Assembly (NCBI RefSeq): GCF_900169275.1
Contig: NZ_FXZC01000001.1
Location: 62,001 to 126,000 of the forward strand
Origin: Brevibacterium casei CIP 102111
Lineage (GTDB): Bacteria; Actinomycetota; Actinomycetes; Actinomycetales; Brevibacteriaceae
DNA length: 64,000 nucleotides
Direction of reading: 5' to 3'
Every line of letters begins with the position of its first letter. Positions within the stretch are counted from its first letter, which is position 1. Of this stretch, positions 17,889 to 26,087 are shown piece by piece. The notes below the pieces were generated by a model. That model was not told the DNA's origin, searched no databases, and saw only the letters and a list, made by a program, of their open reading frames with translations. The position numbers and the translations under genes are program-made.

Positions 17889-18011
17889 TCAGGCGGAATG
17901 CCGTGAGTGGGGATTCTCGAGGAGTTCGGCGAGCGTGGCCGCTCCCGCGCCTCCGGGCGTGTCCTCGTCGGCAGCATCCTCGTCTCCCTCGCTGGTGGGC
18001 AGCAGTGGTCG
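17889..18011 (-). pseudogene. Possible remnant of ptsH (HPr C-terminal end)
   Basis: Between the enzyme I stop and the DeoR gene, one minus-strand frame runs 40 codons from a stop to a stop with no start codon. Its product, beginning RPLLPTSEGDEDAADED and ending TLAELLENPHSRHSA, looks like the last part of HPr proteins (pattern LTSEGDDADAALxELxxLLE) with a short insertion. No HPr active-site histidine region is present. The similarity is short and judged by eye. If real, it marks deletion of ptsH beside ptsI. Confidence 0.25.
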
Positions 18012-18025
18012 TCAGTCGGTGCGAT

Positions 18026-19399
18026 TCAGGCTCGGTGGGTGGGCTCAGGGGTGCGCAGGTCGGCGGTCGCGAGCGCATGTCGGGCGGCTGCCCGCGCCGC
18101 GCTCGCCGAGGAGGCGCCGAGCGCGGCGACGGCCATCGCCTGGCACTGACCGTGGTCGGATTCCCCGATCGCCTCAGCGACCGCGGGCAGCGCCCGCGGC
18201 GACATCGACAGCGAGGTCACACCGAGTCCGACGAGCACGCATGCGAGGAGCGGGTCGGCAGCCGCCTCGCCGCACACCCCGACGGGTTTGCCGTGCGCGG
18301 TTCCCGCCACGGCGGCGGTGCGCACGAGGCGGAGAACCGCGGGCTGCCACGGATCGTTGAGCTCGGCCACGGCACCAAGCTCCCTGTCGGCTGCCATGGT
18401 GTACTGCGTGAGGTCGTTCGTCCCGATCGAGACGAAGTCGCATTCGGCGAGGATCGCGTCGGCCATCACCGCTGCCGCGGGCACCTCGATCATCACCCCG
18501 GCACGGGAGATGCCGTAGCGCCGGGCGATCATGCGGAAACCCCTGGCTTCGGCAGGGGTCGAGATCATCGGCGCCATCACCCAGGGGTCCACATCCTGCA
18601 CGCGGGCGGCGATGGCGATCGCCCGCAGCTGGTCCTCGAGCAGATTCGTCGTCGCCCGATATCCCCGGACCCCGAGCGCGGGATTGCGTTCGCCGAGGCC
18701 GTGTGACGGGGGCATCGTCGTGTCCGTGCCCGTGTCGAGGGTGCGCAGGATGACCTTGCGCTCCGGGACCTCGGCGAGCACAGAGGAGTAGAGCCGCGCC
18801 TGGACCTCGATGCTCGGTTGCCGGGTGCGCGTGCGGAAGGCGAGTTCGGTGCGGAAGAGCCCGATTCCGTCGGCCTCGCACGCGGCCACCTCGGCCGCTC
18901 CGGCTGCGTCGCCGATGTTGCCGAGGAGTTCGACAGGGTATCCGTCGGCGGTGCGGGTGCCGCCGACGCTGCGTTGTGCGGCCGGTGCCGCTGTGCTGCG
19001 GGCGGGTGACTCCGTGACGTCCGCGACGCGGACCCGGCCGGTCCCGCCGTCGACGCGGACGCGCATGCCGGTGCGCAGGGCGGTGGCTCCGGCGGCGACG
19101 ACAGCGGGGATGCCCAGAGACCGGGCGACGATCGACGTGTGGCTCATCGGACCTCCGGCCTCGGTGATGAGCCCTGCGACGAGATCGGGATCGAGGCCGG
19201 CGGCGTCCGCGGCGGAGAGATCGCGGGCGATGAGCACGGTGGGCTCACGGAGCTCGGGGGCACCGCCGGCCGCCTCCGACTCTCCGTTCTCGGTCAGGGT
19301 CTGCGTGCGCGGGGGTCCGAGCCTCGGTGCCATGAGCTGCACGACGCCGACGCCCGTGCCCGGGCTGACACCGAGTCCGGTGACCACCTCGGCGCTCAC
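18026..19399 (-). CDS. Phosphoenolpyruvate-protein phosphotransferase (PTS enzyme I) lacking the HPr-binding subdomain
   Basis: The 457-residue protein is about 100 residues shorter than normal enzyme I. It keeps GLGVSPGTGVGVVQL at the N terminus, the phospho-histidine motif GGPMSHTSIVARSLGIP (histidine about 86), GIGLFRTELAF, the LRTLDTGTDT region, MIEVPAA, the GTNDLTQYTMAADR active-site block and VGVCGEAA with the catalytic cysteine. Residues about 24-50 replace the roughly 110-residue helical subdomain that binds HPr in E. coli enzyme I. PEP use should be intact, but phosphotransfer to standard HPr is doubtful. GTG 19399 follows GGGAG. The DeoR gene lies downstream and no intact ptsH is in the window. 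Confidence 0.8.
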   Translation of the reverse strand: MSAEVVTGLGVSPGTGVGVVQLMAPRLGPPRTQTLTENGESEAAGGAPELREPTVLIARDLSAADAAGLDPDLVAGLITEAGGPMSHTSIVARSLGIPAVVAAGATALRTGMRVRVDGGTGRVRVADVTESPARSTAAPAAQRSVGGTRTADGYPVELLGNIGDAAGAAEVAACEADGIGLFRTELAFRTRTRQPSIEVQARLYSSVLAEVPERKVILRTLDTGTDTTMPPSHGLGERNPALGVRGYRATTNLLEDQLRAIAIAARVQDVDPWVMAPMISTPAEARGFRMIARRYGISRAGVMIEVPAAAVMADAILAECDFVSIGTNDLTQYTMAADRELGAVAELNDPWQPAVLRLVRTAAVAGTAHGKPVGVCGEAAADPLLACVLVGLGVTSLSMSPRALPAVAEAIGESDHGQCQAMAVAALGASSASAARAAARHALATADLRTPEPTHRA

Positions 19400-19518
19400 T
19401 GGGAGAGACTCCCGGACGTGGAGAGCGGGGTGGCCATCGTTGACTCCTCAACGGTCTGCAGCGAGCGCGGGGTCTGCCGTGCGACAGCGAAGGACTCCGC
19501 CAAGAACATGAGCAGAGT

Positions 19519-19532
19519 TGCATAAAAATGCA
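19519..19532. promoter_or_regulatory. Candidate operator in the enzyme I promoter
   Basis: TGCATAAAAATGCA is a perfect inverted repeat with 5-bp arms in an unusually A/T-rich patch 120 bases before the enzyme I start. A minus-strand TTGACT (-35-like) lies just upstream. A DeoR-type or other repressor could bind here. Confidence 0.45.
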
Positions 19533-19765
19533 CAAAAAGTCAACGGAATGATCGAAAGTCTCACGCTGTGAGCATCGTGGGGCGACGGATTCCGCAGGCT
19601 GAACAGACCGGGAGGATTGCCATAGAATCACTGGTCAGAGAAGCATCCCTCCCGTTATCAGCCTCATCGTCAGCGGCGCGGGCGACGGAAATCGTCGGGG
19701 CGCTGCCATCGGGGCTGTGATCGGTTGAGTGACGATTCGATCATCTTCGATCATCGAGAGGATCG

Positions 19766-19787
19766 GCATATGTGCCGGCACATATGC
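19766..19787. repeat. Perfect 22-bp palindrome
   Basis: GCATATGTGCC is followed directly by its reverse complement GGCACATATGC. It lies just beyond the cold-shock terminator hairpin and does not overlap a gene. It may be a protein binding site or a second terminator arm. Confidence 0.6.
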
Positions 19788-19789
19788 GA

Positions 19790-19827
19790 AGCGGCCGGTG
19801 ACAGCAGACATGCTGTCACCGGCCGCT
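19790..19827 (-). terminator. Terminator hairpin of the cold-shock gene
   Basis: A perfect 17-bp stem (AGCGGCCGGTGACAGCA and its complement) closes a 4-base loop, 68 bases after the cold-shock stop on the minus strand. It has no T tract but is the most stable-looking hairpin in the window. Confidence 0.65.
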
Positions 19828-19895
19828 CCGATCCGCGTCGGGACGATCAGCGCGGAGGCGTCGACCGTCCCGAGGAAGTCTCTGGGCTGGTGGGC

Positions 19896-20099
19896 TCAGA
19901 GGGGGCGAACGGTCGTGGCCTGGAGGCCCTTCTGTCCCATCTCGGACTCGAATTCGACGTTCTGTCCCTCGACGAGCTCGCGGTAACCGGTCGATTCGAT
20001 GGCGGAGTAGTGCGTGAAGACATCGGCCGAACCGTCGTCAGGCTGGATGAATCCGTAGCCCTTCTCCGCGTTGAACCATTTCACGGTACCTGTGGTCAT
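19896..20099 (-). CDS. Cold-shock protein (CspA family)
   Basis: The 67-residue protein is a single cold-shock domain. It contains RNP1-like [13 protein letters not shown]2-like DVFTHYSAI and the N-terminal [12 protein letters not shown]. It binds single-stranded RNA and DNA as a chaperone. ATG 20099 gives the usual family length; the open frame continuing upstream to 20840 is not conserved and overlaps fetB. The long upstream gap fits the long leader common in csp genes, and the hairpin at 19790 ends the unit. Confidence 0.95.
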   Translation of the reverse strand: MTTGTVKWFNAEKGYGFIQPDDGSADVFTHYSAIESTGYRELVEGQNVEFESEMGQKGLQATTVRPL

Positions 20100-20399
20100 A
20101 TTCTTTGTATCCTTATTCAACTGCGACCGCCGGAGCGGTCTTGATGGTCGGATCCGAGACGGATCCGGCTGTTCACACACAGGGGTCCGAGCGACGGTCG
20201 GCGGGTGCCGCACATCGCCGGGCCGTATGGTGTGAGTTTTCCGTCGGAGGACGCGCGGACGAACCGCAGGTCCGACGGAGATCTGGGGGAGGCGTCGATG
20301 CACGACGCGTATGAGAAGGGAGAAGAGGGAAATGAAGCGATGCCCCCACCCTAGCAGAGTCTGCCGGTGCACGGTCGCGCGGCATCCTAGACTGTCCTC
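20100..20399. other. Cold-shock leader and divergent promoter region
   Basis: This 300-base gap separates the cold-shock gene (minus) from the FetB-like gene (plus). I find no gene. The first 20 bases before the cold-shock start are A/T-rich. The rest may be the cold-shock 5' leader plus promoters; I cannot fold it reliably by eye. Confidence 0.5.
20388..20393 (+). promoter_or_regulatory. -10 box of a leaderless promoter for the FetB-like gene
   Basis: TAGACT lies exactly six bases before GTG 20400, and the same hexamer and spacing precede the thioredoxin gene at 21206. Confidence 0.55.
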
Positions 20400-21149
20400 G
20401 TGACGATCACCGAGGTCCTTCCCTTCCTGGGCGGCATCACCGTCCTCCTCGTCATCACCTTGGCCGTCCTCCGGTTCGCCGAGGTGGGGCTCGGATGGCT
20501 GCCCGTCGTGGCGATCGTGCGCGCCGTCGTCCAGCTCGCCCTTGTCGCCCTGCTCCTGTCCGGGGCGCTCACCGCCTGGTGGTCGGTCGCCGCCTTCGTC
20601 GGTCTCATGCTCACGACTGCCTCGGTGACCTCCCTGCGTCGGGCCCGCGGGCTTCCGCGCGGACCGCTCGGCGCCGTCCTCGGCGTCGTCATCGGCACCC
20701 TCGTCACCCTCGGGCTCGTCCTCGTCCTCGGACTCGTCGATCTCCGGTTCGAACGGGTCATCGCGATCGCCGGCATCGTCTCGGGCAACGCGATGACCGT
20801 GGCCACGCTGTCGATGCGCCGCTTCGCCTCCGATCTCCACACCGGCTGGGGCGAGGTCGAGGCGTGGCTCTCCCTCGGTGCCCAGCCTCGGCGGGCCGGG
20901 AAGCGGCTGCGGCAGACCGCTGTGCGCGAAGCCCTCCTGCCCAACCTCGACCAGACGAAGAACACGGGGCTCGTCACCCTGCCCGGAGCGTTCGTCGGCG
21001 CGCTCTTCGCCGGCGCGGCACCGCTCGAGGCCGCCCAGTTCCAGATCGTCGTCCTCACAGCGATCATGCTCGCCGGGGCGATCACTGCCGTCGTCGCCAC
21101 GCAGGTCGCCTCCGGGGTCGCCCTCAAGCCGGCGGAACCAGCACAGTGA
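20400..21149 (+). CDS. FetB/UPF0014 family ABC transporter permease
   Basis: The 249-residue protein has about seven transmembrane segments and the UPF0014 signatures [18 protein letters not shown] near residue 38, [17 protein letters not shown] near 122 and [19 protein letters not shown] near 185. FetB works with the ATPase FetA in iron export and oxidative-stress resistance in E. coli. No FetA gene lies beside it here, so it may use an ATPase encoded elsewhere. It is a single leaderless gene followed by thioredoxin, a redox-related neighbour. Confidence 0.85.
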   Translation: MTITEVLPFLGGITVLLVITLAVLRFAEVGLGWLPVVAIVRAVVQLALVALLLSGALTAWWSVAAFVGLMLTTASVTSLRRARGLPRGPLGAVLGVVIGTLVTLGLVLVLGLVDLRFERVIAIAGIVSGNAMTVATLSMRRFASDLHTGWGEVEAWLSLGAQPRRAGKRLRQTAVREALLPNLDQTKNTGLVTLPGAFVGALFAGAAPLEAAQFQIVVLTAIMLAGAITAVVATQVASGVALKPAEPAQ

Positions 21150-21205
21150 ACCCTGCTGAAAAGGACAGATGCCTCCATGTGCAGACAGCGCCCATGATCC
21201 GGGTT

Positions 21206-21211
21206 TAGACT
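21206..21211 (+). promoter_or_regulatory. -10 box of a leaderless promoter for the thioredoxin gene
   Basis: TAGACT is six bases before ATG 21218, identical in sequence and spacing to the FetB-like promoter. Confidence 0.55.
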
Positions 21212-21217
21212 GCCCAG

Positions 21218-21634
21218 ATGTCTACGATCGAGATCACCCAGGACAACTTCGAGACGACCATCAACGACAACTCCATCGTCCTCCTCGACTTCTGGGCCGC
21301 CTGGTGCGGCCCGTGCCGCCAGTTCGCCCCCGTCTTCGAGCAGGCCTCCGACGCCAATCCCGACATCGCCTTCGGCAAGATCGACACCGAGGCCCAGCAG
21401 GAACTCGCCGGGCTCTTCGCCGTCACCTCGATTCCCACCCTCGTCGCCTTCCGTGACGGCATCGTCGTCTTCGCCCAGCCCGGAGCGCTCGCCGCCCCGC
21501 AGCTCGAGCAGGTCATCACCGGGGTCAAGGACCTCGACATGGACGCCGTCCGCGCCGAGATCGCCCAGCGCGAAGCCGCATCCGGCTCCGACGGCGCGAA
21601 CGAGGGAGCGACCGAACCCGGTCAGGAGAGGTGA
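21218..21634 (+). CDS. Thioredoxin
   Basis: The 138-residue protein has the thioredoxin fold with the redox motif WCGPC (cysteines about 30 and 33), [13 protein letters not shown], and the cis-proline in TSIPTLVAF near residue 72. It reduces protein disulfides in the cytoplasm; there is no signal peptide. A charged C-terminal tail of about 30 residues ([19 protein letters not shown]) is longer than in E. coli TrxA. Its stop overlaps the methyltransferase start by GTGA. Confidence 0.93.
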   Translation: MSTIEITQDNFETTINDNSIVLLDFWAAWCGPCRQFAPVFEQASDANPDIAFGKIDTEAQQELAGLFAVTSIPTLVAFRDGIVVFAQPGALAAPQLEQVITGVKDLDMDAVRAEIAQREAASGSDGANEGATEPGQER

Positions 21635-22368
21635 GCCGCAGACTGCATCCGGGGTCGGCTGGTGAGTGGGAGGAGCGCTACGCCGGCACCGAGGCGGTGT
21701 GGTCGGGCGACCCGAACCCCTCCCTCGTCGACGTCGTCACCGAGCTCGACCTCTCGCCCGGTCGCAGCCTCGACGTCGGCTGCGGCGAGGGCGCCGACGT
21801 CCTCTGGCTCGCCGCCCGAGGCTGGCAGGCGGTGGGCATCGACGTGTCCGCGACCGCCATCGACCGAGCCCGCGGCGCCGCTGCGGCCGCCGGGACGAGC
21901 GCGGACTTCGCGGTCGCGAACCTCACCGACTGGGCCGGAGCGACCGACGCCCGGAGAGCGGCAGCATTCCCTCGCCGAGGCGGCTTCGACCTCGTCACCG
22001 GATGCTTCCTCCACACCCGGATTCCCGACACGCGCGAGGAGCTCCTCTCCCGCCTCGGCGAATTCGTCGCCCCCGGCGGACACCTCATCCTCATCTCCCA
22101 TGCCGGGATCCCGCCGTGGGCCGTCGGCCACTCCGGCGGTGACGACGGGTCGCACGACCACGATGCCGACCACGACGCCCATGCTGGTCACGACGCCCAC
22201 GCCGAGAACGACTTCCGCGGTCCGGAGGAGGACTTCGCCCTGCTCAAGGCGAGCGGAACCGGGGACTGGGAGCTCAACCTCGGCGAGATCCGCACCCGTG
22301 CGGTGACCGCTCCGGACGGGTCCTCAGTCGACCTCGACGACGGCATCCTCGTGGCAAGGAAAGTTTAG
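21631..22368 (+). CDS. SAM-dependent methyltransferase with His/Asp-rich insert
   Basis: The 245-residue class I methyltransferase has WEERYAGTEAVWSGDPN at residues 13-29, the SAM motif LDVGCGEGADVLWLA near 47 and GFDLVTGCFLHTR near 112. These features match TehB/thiopurine-like small-molecule methyltransferases of actinobacteria. Residues about 168-192 form an insert of nine histidines and many aspartates (HDHDADHDAHAGHDAH), unusual for the family and suited to metal binding. Its GTG start overlaps the thioredoxin stop, so the genes are coupled. Confidence 0.8.
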   Translation: MSRRLHPGSAGEWEERYAGTEAVWSGDPNPSLVDVVTELDLSPGRSLDVGCGEGADVLWLAARGWQAVGIDVSATAIDRARGAAAAAGTSADFAVANLTDWAGATDARRAAAFPRRGGFDLVTGCFLHTRIPDTREELLSRLGEFVAPGGHLILISHAGIPPWAVGHSGGDDGSHDHDADHDAHAGHDAHAENDFRGPEEDFALLKASGTGDWELNLGEIRTRAVTAPDGSSVDLDDGILVARKV

Positions 22369-22403
22369 GCATTCTTCACTACACGACGTAGAGGTCGCGG
22401 GGG

Positions 22404-22409
22404 TAGGAT
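22404..22409 (+). promoter_or_regulatory. -10 box of a leaderless promoter for the formate dehydrogenase operon
   Basis: TAGGAT is six bases before ATG 22416. The 47-base gap after the methyltransferase gene holds no ribosome site close to the start. Confidence 0.5.
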
Positions 22410-22415
22410 GACGCC

Positions 22416-25400
22416 ATGGCTCGGTTCAGCTTCCTCGAGTGGCCGGTACTCCGGCAGTTCCGTTCGTCCGACCCCACTGGACGCGGCGAATCCGTCGTGT
22501 CCCCGCAGACGCGCAACACGGTGCCGCGGACGACGACGGCCGACAAGGTCGTCCAGTCGGTCTGCCCCTACTGCGCCGTCGGCTGCGGTCAGCGGATCTT
22601 CGTCAAGGACGACAAGGTCGTCGGCATCGAAGGCGACCCCGACTCGCCGATCTCCCGCGGACGCCTGTGTCCGAAGGGCTCGGCGAGCGAGCAGCTCGTC
22701 AACAACCCCTCCCGACAGACCGAAGTCCTCTACCGCGCCCCCAAGGGCAGGGACTGGCAGAAGCTCGACCTGAGCACCGCGATCGACATGATCGCCGACC
22801 GCTTCATCGACGCCCGCCGCAACCACTGGGAGGACGTCGACGACAAGGGCCACCCGCTGCGGCGGACGATGGGGATCGCCAGCCTCGGCGGGGCGACCAT
22901 CGACAACGAGGAGAACTACTTCGCGAAGAAGCTCTTCACCGCGGCCGGGGCGATCCAGATCGAGAACCAGGCCCGCATATGACACTCCGCCACGGTTCCC
23001 AGTCTGGGAACCTCGTTCGGGCGCGGCGGCGCCACTCAGCCCGTCCAGGACATGGCGAATGCCGACTGCATCGTCATCCAGGGCTCGAACATGGCCGAAT
23101 GCCATCCGGTGGGATACCAGTGGGTGACTGAGGCCAAGGCTCGGGGTGCACGGATCATCCACGTCGATCCGCGCTTCACCCGGACCACGGCGGTGGCCGA
23201 CAAGCACGTCCCGATCCGGGCCGGCTCGGACATCGTCCTCCTCGGTGCGCTCATCAACCGCGTCATCTCCGACGGGCTCTACTTCGAGGAGTACGTCCGC
23301 GCGTACACGAACGCGACGAACCTCATCAGCGACAACTACCTCGATCCCGAGGACCTCGACGGGCTCTTCTCCGGCTACGATCCGGCAACGAACTCGTACG
23401 ACAACTCGACGTGGGCCTACCAGACCGACGAGGCGGGCGTGGCCCTGCGCGACCCCAACCTCAAGGACCCGCGCAGCGTCTTCCAGATCCTCGCCCGCCA
23501 CTACTCGCGCTACACCCCTGAGATGGTCGCCGACAACTGCGGCATCTCGGAGGCCGACTTCGAGTATCTGCTCGAGTCGATCACGACGAACTCCGGACGC
23601 GACCGGACGACGTGCTTCGCCTACGCCGTCGGCTGGACCCAGCACTCGCTCGGCGCGCAGTTCATCCGCACCGCCTCGATCCTCCAGCTCCTGCTCGGCA
23701 ACATGGGCCGCCCGGGCGGCGGCATCATGGCGCTGCGAGGACACGCGACGATCCAGGGCTCGACGGACATCCCGACGCTGTTCAACCTCCTGCCCGGCTA
23801 CCTGCCGATGCCGAGCGCCGGGGTCCATGACACGTTCGACGACTACGTCGCCGCCGTCGGCACCCCGGAGACCCACAAGGGCTACTGGGCCAACGGACGC
23901 AGCTACGTCGTCAACCTGCTCAAGGCCTGGTGGGGCGATGCGGCGACACCGGAGAACAACTTCGCCTTCGACTACCTGCCGCGGATCAACGGCGCCCACG
24001 GGACCTACCAGACCCAGGTGCGCATGCTCAACGACGGCGTCGACGGCTACTTCATCCTCGGCCAGAACCCGGCCGTGGGATCGGCGAACGGGCGCATGCA
24101 GCGCATGGCGATGAGCCATCTCAAGTGGATGGTCGTGCGCGACTTCAGCCTCATCGAATCCGCCACGTGGTGGAAGGACGGCCCGGAGATCGCGACCGGG
24201 GAGCTGAAGACCGAGGACATCGACACCGAGGTGTTCTTCCTCCCCGCCGCCAACCACACCGAGAAGGCCGGGACGTTCACTCAGACCCAGCGCCTCGTCC
24301 AGTGGCGTCACAAGGCGGTCAATCCGCCGGGCGATGCGCAGAGCGAACTCGAGTTCTTCTTCGAACTCGGCAATCGCGTGCGGGAGAAGCTCAAGGACTC
24401 CGACGATCCGCGCGACCGGCCGCTCCTCGACCTCACGTGGGACTACCCCCTCGACGAGGACGGCGAGGTCGACGCCGAGGCCGTCCTCCGGGAGATCAAC
24501 GGCTACCATGTCAGCGGCGAGAAGGCCGGGCAGCCTCTCTCCGTCTACACCGAGATGACCGACGACGGCACCACCGCCGGGGGCTGCTGGATCTACGCGG
24601 GCATCTACAAGGACGGCGTCAATCAGGCCGCCAGGCGCAAACCGCGCACCGAACAGGACGAGATGGCCCTGGAGTGGGCGTGGGCGTGGCCGGCGAACCG
24701 GCGCATCCTCTACAACCGCGCCTCGGCAGACCCCGAGGGCAAGCCGTGGTCGGAGCGGAAGAAGCTCGTGTGGTGGGACGAGGAGAAGGGCCGCTGGGTC
24801 GGTGCCGACGAACCGGACTTCCCTCTCGAACGCGAGCCCTCAGCGCACTCCGACGTCCCCTTCGGCGGGCCCAGCCAACTCGACGGCGACGACCCGTTCA
24901 TCATGCAGGCCGATGGCAAGGGCTGGCTCTTCGCGCCCAGCGGCATGGTCGACGGTCCGCTGCCGACCCACTACGAACCGCAGGAGTCGGGGACGAGCAA
25001 CCCGCTCTACACCCAGCAGAACAACCCGCTGCGCAAGATCATGCGTCGCGAGGACAACCTGTCCGCGCCCGGCGCCGGCTTCCCCGGCTCCGAGGTCTAC
25101 CCCTACGTGTTCACGACCTACCGGCTCACCGAGCACCACACGGCCGGCGGCATGTCACGGTGGCTGTCCTACCTCTCCGAGCTCCAGCCGGAGATGTTCT
25201 GCGAGGTCTCACCGCAACTCGCCGAGGAACTCGGCCTCGAGCCGTACGGGTGGGCGACACTCGTCTCCCCACGCGGAGCGATCGAGGCCCGTGTCCTCAT
25301 CACCGAGCGGATGACGCCCCTGACCATCGGCGGACGCACCGTCCACCAGATCGGCCTGCCCTACCACTGGGGCGTCGGCGGCGACGGGGCGTGGGTCGAC

Positions 25401-26087
25401 GGCGATTCGGCCAACGACCTCCTCGGCGTGACGATGGACCCCAACGTCTTCATCCAGAACGGCAAGTACGTCGCGGGCACCGCGATGGCGGGCCGGCGAC
25501 CGCGCGGCCCCGAGCTCGTCGACTTCGTCGAGAAGTTCCAGCGTGAGGCGGGGCTGACCCCCGAATCGGGCAACGAACTCGTCACCGTGCCGCCGGAGGT
25601 CGTCGACGAGGCGGCCGCCGCGGGATCTCCGGCGACGACCGGCGGACACAACGAGCGTGGAGGCGACTCCGCGGTCGGCGTCACCCCCGGTCGCACGTAT
25701 GGTGCCGACGAGAGCGGAGACTCCGGCGGCGCCTCGGCGAAGGGGCACCGCGAGGTCACGGACTCCGGCGACTCGTCCGACGCCGTGGACGGCCAGGGCG
25801 GGGGCTCGGCCGGTTCGGATCGCCCGACATCGTCGGGAGGCACCGATGCGGTCGGCGGGTCCGAGGCTCAGGCGGGAAGCACCGACGACCAGCCGAAGAA
25901 GCGCGTCGACGCGAACTTCGCCGTCGACGGCGACCCGACCGACGGGGACCCGGACTTCGGCTACGACGCCGAGGGCCGACCGTACGAACCGGTCGATCCC
26001 GAGCAGCCGGCGAACGCCTGGGAGTACGAGAAGCGAGCACGCAGACGCGACGATGAGCGCGCTGAGGAGAAAGAGGAGGACGACTGA
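22416..26087 (+). CDS. fdhA: Selenocysteine-containing formate dehydrogenase, catalytic subunit (UGA read through)
   Basis: An in-frame TGA at 22980-22982 splits two open frames that together make one 1223-residue FdnG/FdoG-like protein. It has a [4Fe-4S] motif CPYCAVGCGQ near residue 50, GRLCPKGSASEQ, then NQARI-Sec-HSATVPSLGTSFGRG with Sec at 189, exactly where FDH-N/FDH-O have selenocysteine. GNAAEAHPVG-like GSNMAECHPVG follows, then DPRFTRTTAVADK, GWTQHSLGAQFIRT and GNMGRPGGGIMALRGH. It oxidises formate to CO2 at a Mo- or W-bis-MGD site. No twin-arginine signal is present. The last 170 residues or so are an acidic, disordered-looking tail. Its stop overlaps the next ATG (TGATG). Confidence 0.92.
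22980..23012 (+). promoter_or_regulatory. UGA selenocysteine codon and SECIS hairpin
   Basis: The UGA (22980-22982) is followed after eleven bases by a perfect 8-bp stem, GGTTCCCA (22994-23001) and TGGGAACC (23005-23012), with loop GTC. Spacing and loop resemble the E. coli fdhF SECIS, whose apical part contains a GGTCT loop. SelB (47137-48984) would bind it to bring Sec-tRNA to the ribosome. Confidence 0.85.

Larger units (their letters stand above)
19400..19895. other. Intergenic region between enzyme I and cold-shock genes
   Basis: I see no gene in these 496 bases. The region holds the enzyme I promoter area (inverted repeat 19519-19532, TTGACT on the minus strand at 19543-19538). It also has two copies of TTCGATCATC (19736-19758), a 22-bp palindrome (19766-19787) and a 38-base hairpin (19790-19827). 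Confidence 0.6.

Noticed and set aside
20100-20840. N-terminal extension of the cold-shock frame to 314 residues.
   Set aside because: The extension is antisense to the FetB-like gene and not conserved; ATG 20099 gives the normal 67-residue protein.
22980-22982. The TGA inside the formate dehydrogenase as a nonsense mutation or frameshift.
   Set aside because: The frame is unbroken on both sides, the position equals Sec in FDH-N, a SECIS-like hairpin follows, and all sel genes are nearby.
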